Source: Nitriliruptoria bacterium (lineage in GTDB: Bacteria; Actinomycetota; Nitriliruptoria; Euzebyales; Egibacteraceae). From it: DNA of 64,000 nucleotides. The stretch spans positions 1-64,000 of the forward strand of contig PWER01000101.1 in the NCBI GenBank assembly GCA_003553565.1, written 5' to 3'. A program made the position numbers and the translations under genes. The notes beneath the pieces are model-generated. The model did no database searches and was not told the DNA's origin. It worked only from the letters and a program-made list of their open reading frames with translations. This document shows positions 63,086-64,000 of this stretch, piece by piece (the first letter of the stretch is position 1; each line of letters opens with the position of its first letter).

Positions 63086-63813
63086 CAGCTCTCCTCCTGG
63101 CGTCCCTCGCGCTGCTCGCGCGCACCGAAGATCGCCTCGCCGGGGCGCACGAGCGTCGCGCCCTCCTCGACCGCCAAGGCGTAGTCGCCGCTCATCCCCA
63201 TGGACAGGTGGGTGACCTCCGGATAGCGCGCCCGAGCGGCGTCGCGCAGCTCGCGCAGGCGGTGGAACGCCGCCCGCGGGTCGGATCCCAGCGCCGGGAT
63301 CGTGGTCAGGCCCACGCAGGCCAGGTGGTCCAGCTCGCGCACGCGCCCGAGCAGCGCCAGCACCTCCGCGGGCTCGCAGCCGGCCTTCTGCGGATCGCCA
63401 GTGACGTTGACCTGCAGCAGGGTGCGCTGCACCACTCCGATCGCGGCGGCGCGCTCGGCGATGTCGCGGGCCAGGCTCAAGCGGTCGAGGCTGTGGATGA
63501 GGGTCGCGGTGCCCACCACGTCCTTGACCTTGTTGCGCTGCAGCTGCCCGACGTGATGCCAGCGCACCCGATCCCCCAGCTCTGGGGCCTTCTGCTTGAG
63601 CTCCTGCGCGCGGGACTCGCCGATGTCGGCGTGGCCGAGGTCGGCCACCGCAGCGACCCGCTCGGCGGGGAAGGTCTTGGCCACCGCGACGATCGTCACT
63701 GCCGCCGGGTCGCGCCCGCTGCGCACGGCGGCGTCGCGCACGCTCGAGCGCACCGCCGCGAGCCGGTCGCCGAGGGCGTCGGCGGTGGGGGTGGGGGCGG
63801 AGTGTGTGCTCAC
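63085..63813 (-). CDS. PLP homeostasis protein YggS/PipY
   Basis: 242 residues. An alanine-racemase-like TIM barrel that carries PLP on the lysine of VAVAKTFPAERV. HHVGQLQRNKVKDVV, QVNVTGDPQKAGCEP and LSMGMSGDYALAVEEGATLVR are family blocks. GTG 63813 overlaps the pgeF stop as GTGA. A perfect TACAAT -10 (63826-63821, minus) ends seven bases before it, inside pgeF, so an additional leaderless transcript of yggS-sepF-yggT-divIVA is likely. Confidence 0.94.
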   Translation of the reverse strand: MSTHSAPTPTADALGDRLAAVRSSVRDAAVRSGRDPAAVTIVAVAKTFPAERVAAVADLGHADIGESRAQELKQKAPELGDRVRWHHVGQLQRNKVKDVVGTATLIHSLDRLSLARDIAERAAAIGVVQRTLLQVNVTGDPQKAGCEPAEVLALLGRVRELDHLACVGLTTIPALGSDPRAAFHRLRELRDAARARYPEVTHLSMGMSGDYALAVEEGATLVRPGEAIFGAREQREGRQEES

Positions 63814-64000
63814 GAGGGTGATTGTAGGGACGCGGGCGGCTGGGACGGTGGCACCGCCGTCCGTGCGATGGCCAGGAGCTGGCGGCCCGGCGCGGCTGCG
63901 CCCGCGCCGGTCGCGCGGTGGCTGAACCAGCGCTCGTGGTCGCAGCGCGTGCAGCTGCCGATGGCGCTGATCGCGGACACGCCGGCCGCCTGGAGCTGCG
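63810..64000 (-). CDS. pgeF: Purine-nucleoside phosphorylase/laccase-domain protein (PgeF/YlmD), C-terminal end
   Basis: Only about 62 C-terminal residues are in the window. The reading frame enters at the right edge and ends at 63810. IGSCTRCDHERWFSHRATG followed by PGRQLLAI matches the last conserved Cys/His/Arg block of the PgeF family, multifunctional purine-nucleoside phosphorylases and peptidoglycan-editing factors. The order pgeF-yggS-sepF is conserved in Gram-positive division clusters, and ftsZ would be expected next outside the window. Confidence 0.85.
   Translation of the reverse strand, partial: QLQAAGVSAISAIGSCTRCDHERWFSHRATGAGAAAPGRQLLAIARTAVPPSQPPASLQSPS
63821..63826 (-). promoter_or_regulatory. 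-10 box TACAAT inside the end of pgeF
   Basis: The only exact TACAAT in the set of boxes seen. It would drive yggS and the genes after it independently of the upstream operon. Confidence 0.55.

Noticed and set aside
59933-63184. Open frame of 1083 codons on the plus strand across the division-cluster genes
   Set aside because: It runs antisense to DivIVA, YggT and SepF, all identified by conserved motifs, and its translation is Arg/Ala/Pro filler.

Overview
The window is very GC-rich (clearly above 70% by eye) and gene-dense. It reads as a chromosomal segment of a high-GC actinobacterium. The end of a division and cell-wall cluster (pgeF, yggS, sepF, yggT, divIVA), CsoR-type copper control, an Rv0120c-like second EF-G, an actinobacterial-type SerC, a type-2 IleRS, and the ctaB/ABC-transporter/tkt/tal neighbourhood all point that way. 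Many proteins are unusually acidic (PBP, PgsA, GGT), as in salt-adapted lineages. A member of Nitriliruptoria or a related deep actinobacterial class is my best guess, but this is an inference from gene content and not a taxonomic assignment. I saw no tRNA, rRNA, CRISPR array, insertion sequence or prophage. No non-coding stretch reaches 300 bp. The largest are 42893-43141, 12273-12504, 27699-27926 and 678-891, and each holds promoters, operators or terminators.

Layout. 1-677: start of a DICT-domain protein cut by the window edge. 892-1326: small membrane protein. 1334-12272 (minus): an eight-gene histidine-utilisation operon, transcribed in the order Na+/solute symporter, hisC-like aminotransferase, D-2-hydroxyacid dehydrogenase, hutH, hutU, M20 amidohydrolase, hutF, hutI. 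Most junctions are 4-bp stop/start overlaps, and a perfect 10-bp inverted repeat lies upstream. 12505-16514: lycopene cyclase, MscS channel, glucose-6-phosphate isomerase. 16564-19462: a copper module with a CsoR operator, an in-frame CsoR-CopZ reading frame containing an internal start, and the CopA ATPase, followed by two large hairpins. 19657-29051: trpB2, glgC-glgA, a CBS-domain protein, an aromatic-amino-acid-decarboxylase-like gene with a probable CTG start coupled to an EF-G-like gene, and serC. 29171-35106: an unrecognised protein, then a complete pgsB-pgsC-pgsA-GGT operon for poly-gamma-glutamate. 35103-40181 (minus): MFS exporter, PlsC, FabG, FabD, FabF. 40248-46245: ABC transporter (ATPase again with a probable CTG start), ctaB, transketolase, transaldolase. 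46312-51308 (minus): EAL-HDOD protein, nitroreductase, ParC/GyrA-like topoisomerase subunit, OsmC. 51378-56884: S41 peptidase-like protein, penicillin-binding protein, RluD, LspA, YggU. 56959-64000: IleRS, an HExxH protein, an HhH protein, DivIVA, YggT, SepF, YggS and the end of PgeF.

How genes work together. The hut operon imports and degrades histidine to glutamate, apparently with an M20 enzyme in place of HutG, and carries an aminotransferase and a hydroxyacid dehydrogenase that suggest a side branch through imidazole-pyruvate and imidazole-lactate. The pgs operon polymerises glutamate. tkt, tal and pgi supply central carbon flow and glgC-glgA handle carbon storage. Promoters are repetitive: a TAGGGT/TACACT-like -10 box often lies only 6-9 bp from the start codon, which implies many leaderless mRNAs. 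The observations I would check first are the CsoR-CopZ frame with its internal start, the two CTG initiation sites, and the aminotransferase/dehydrogenase pair in the hut operon.
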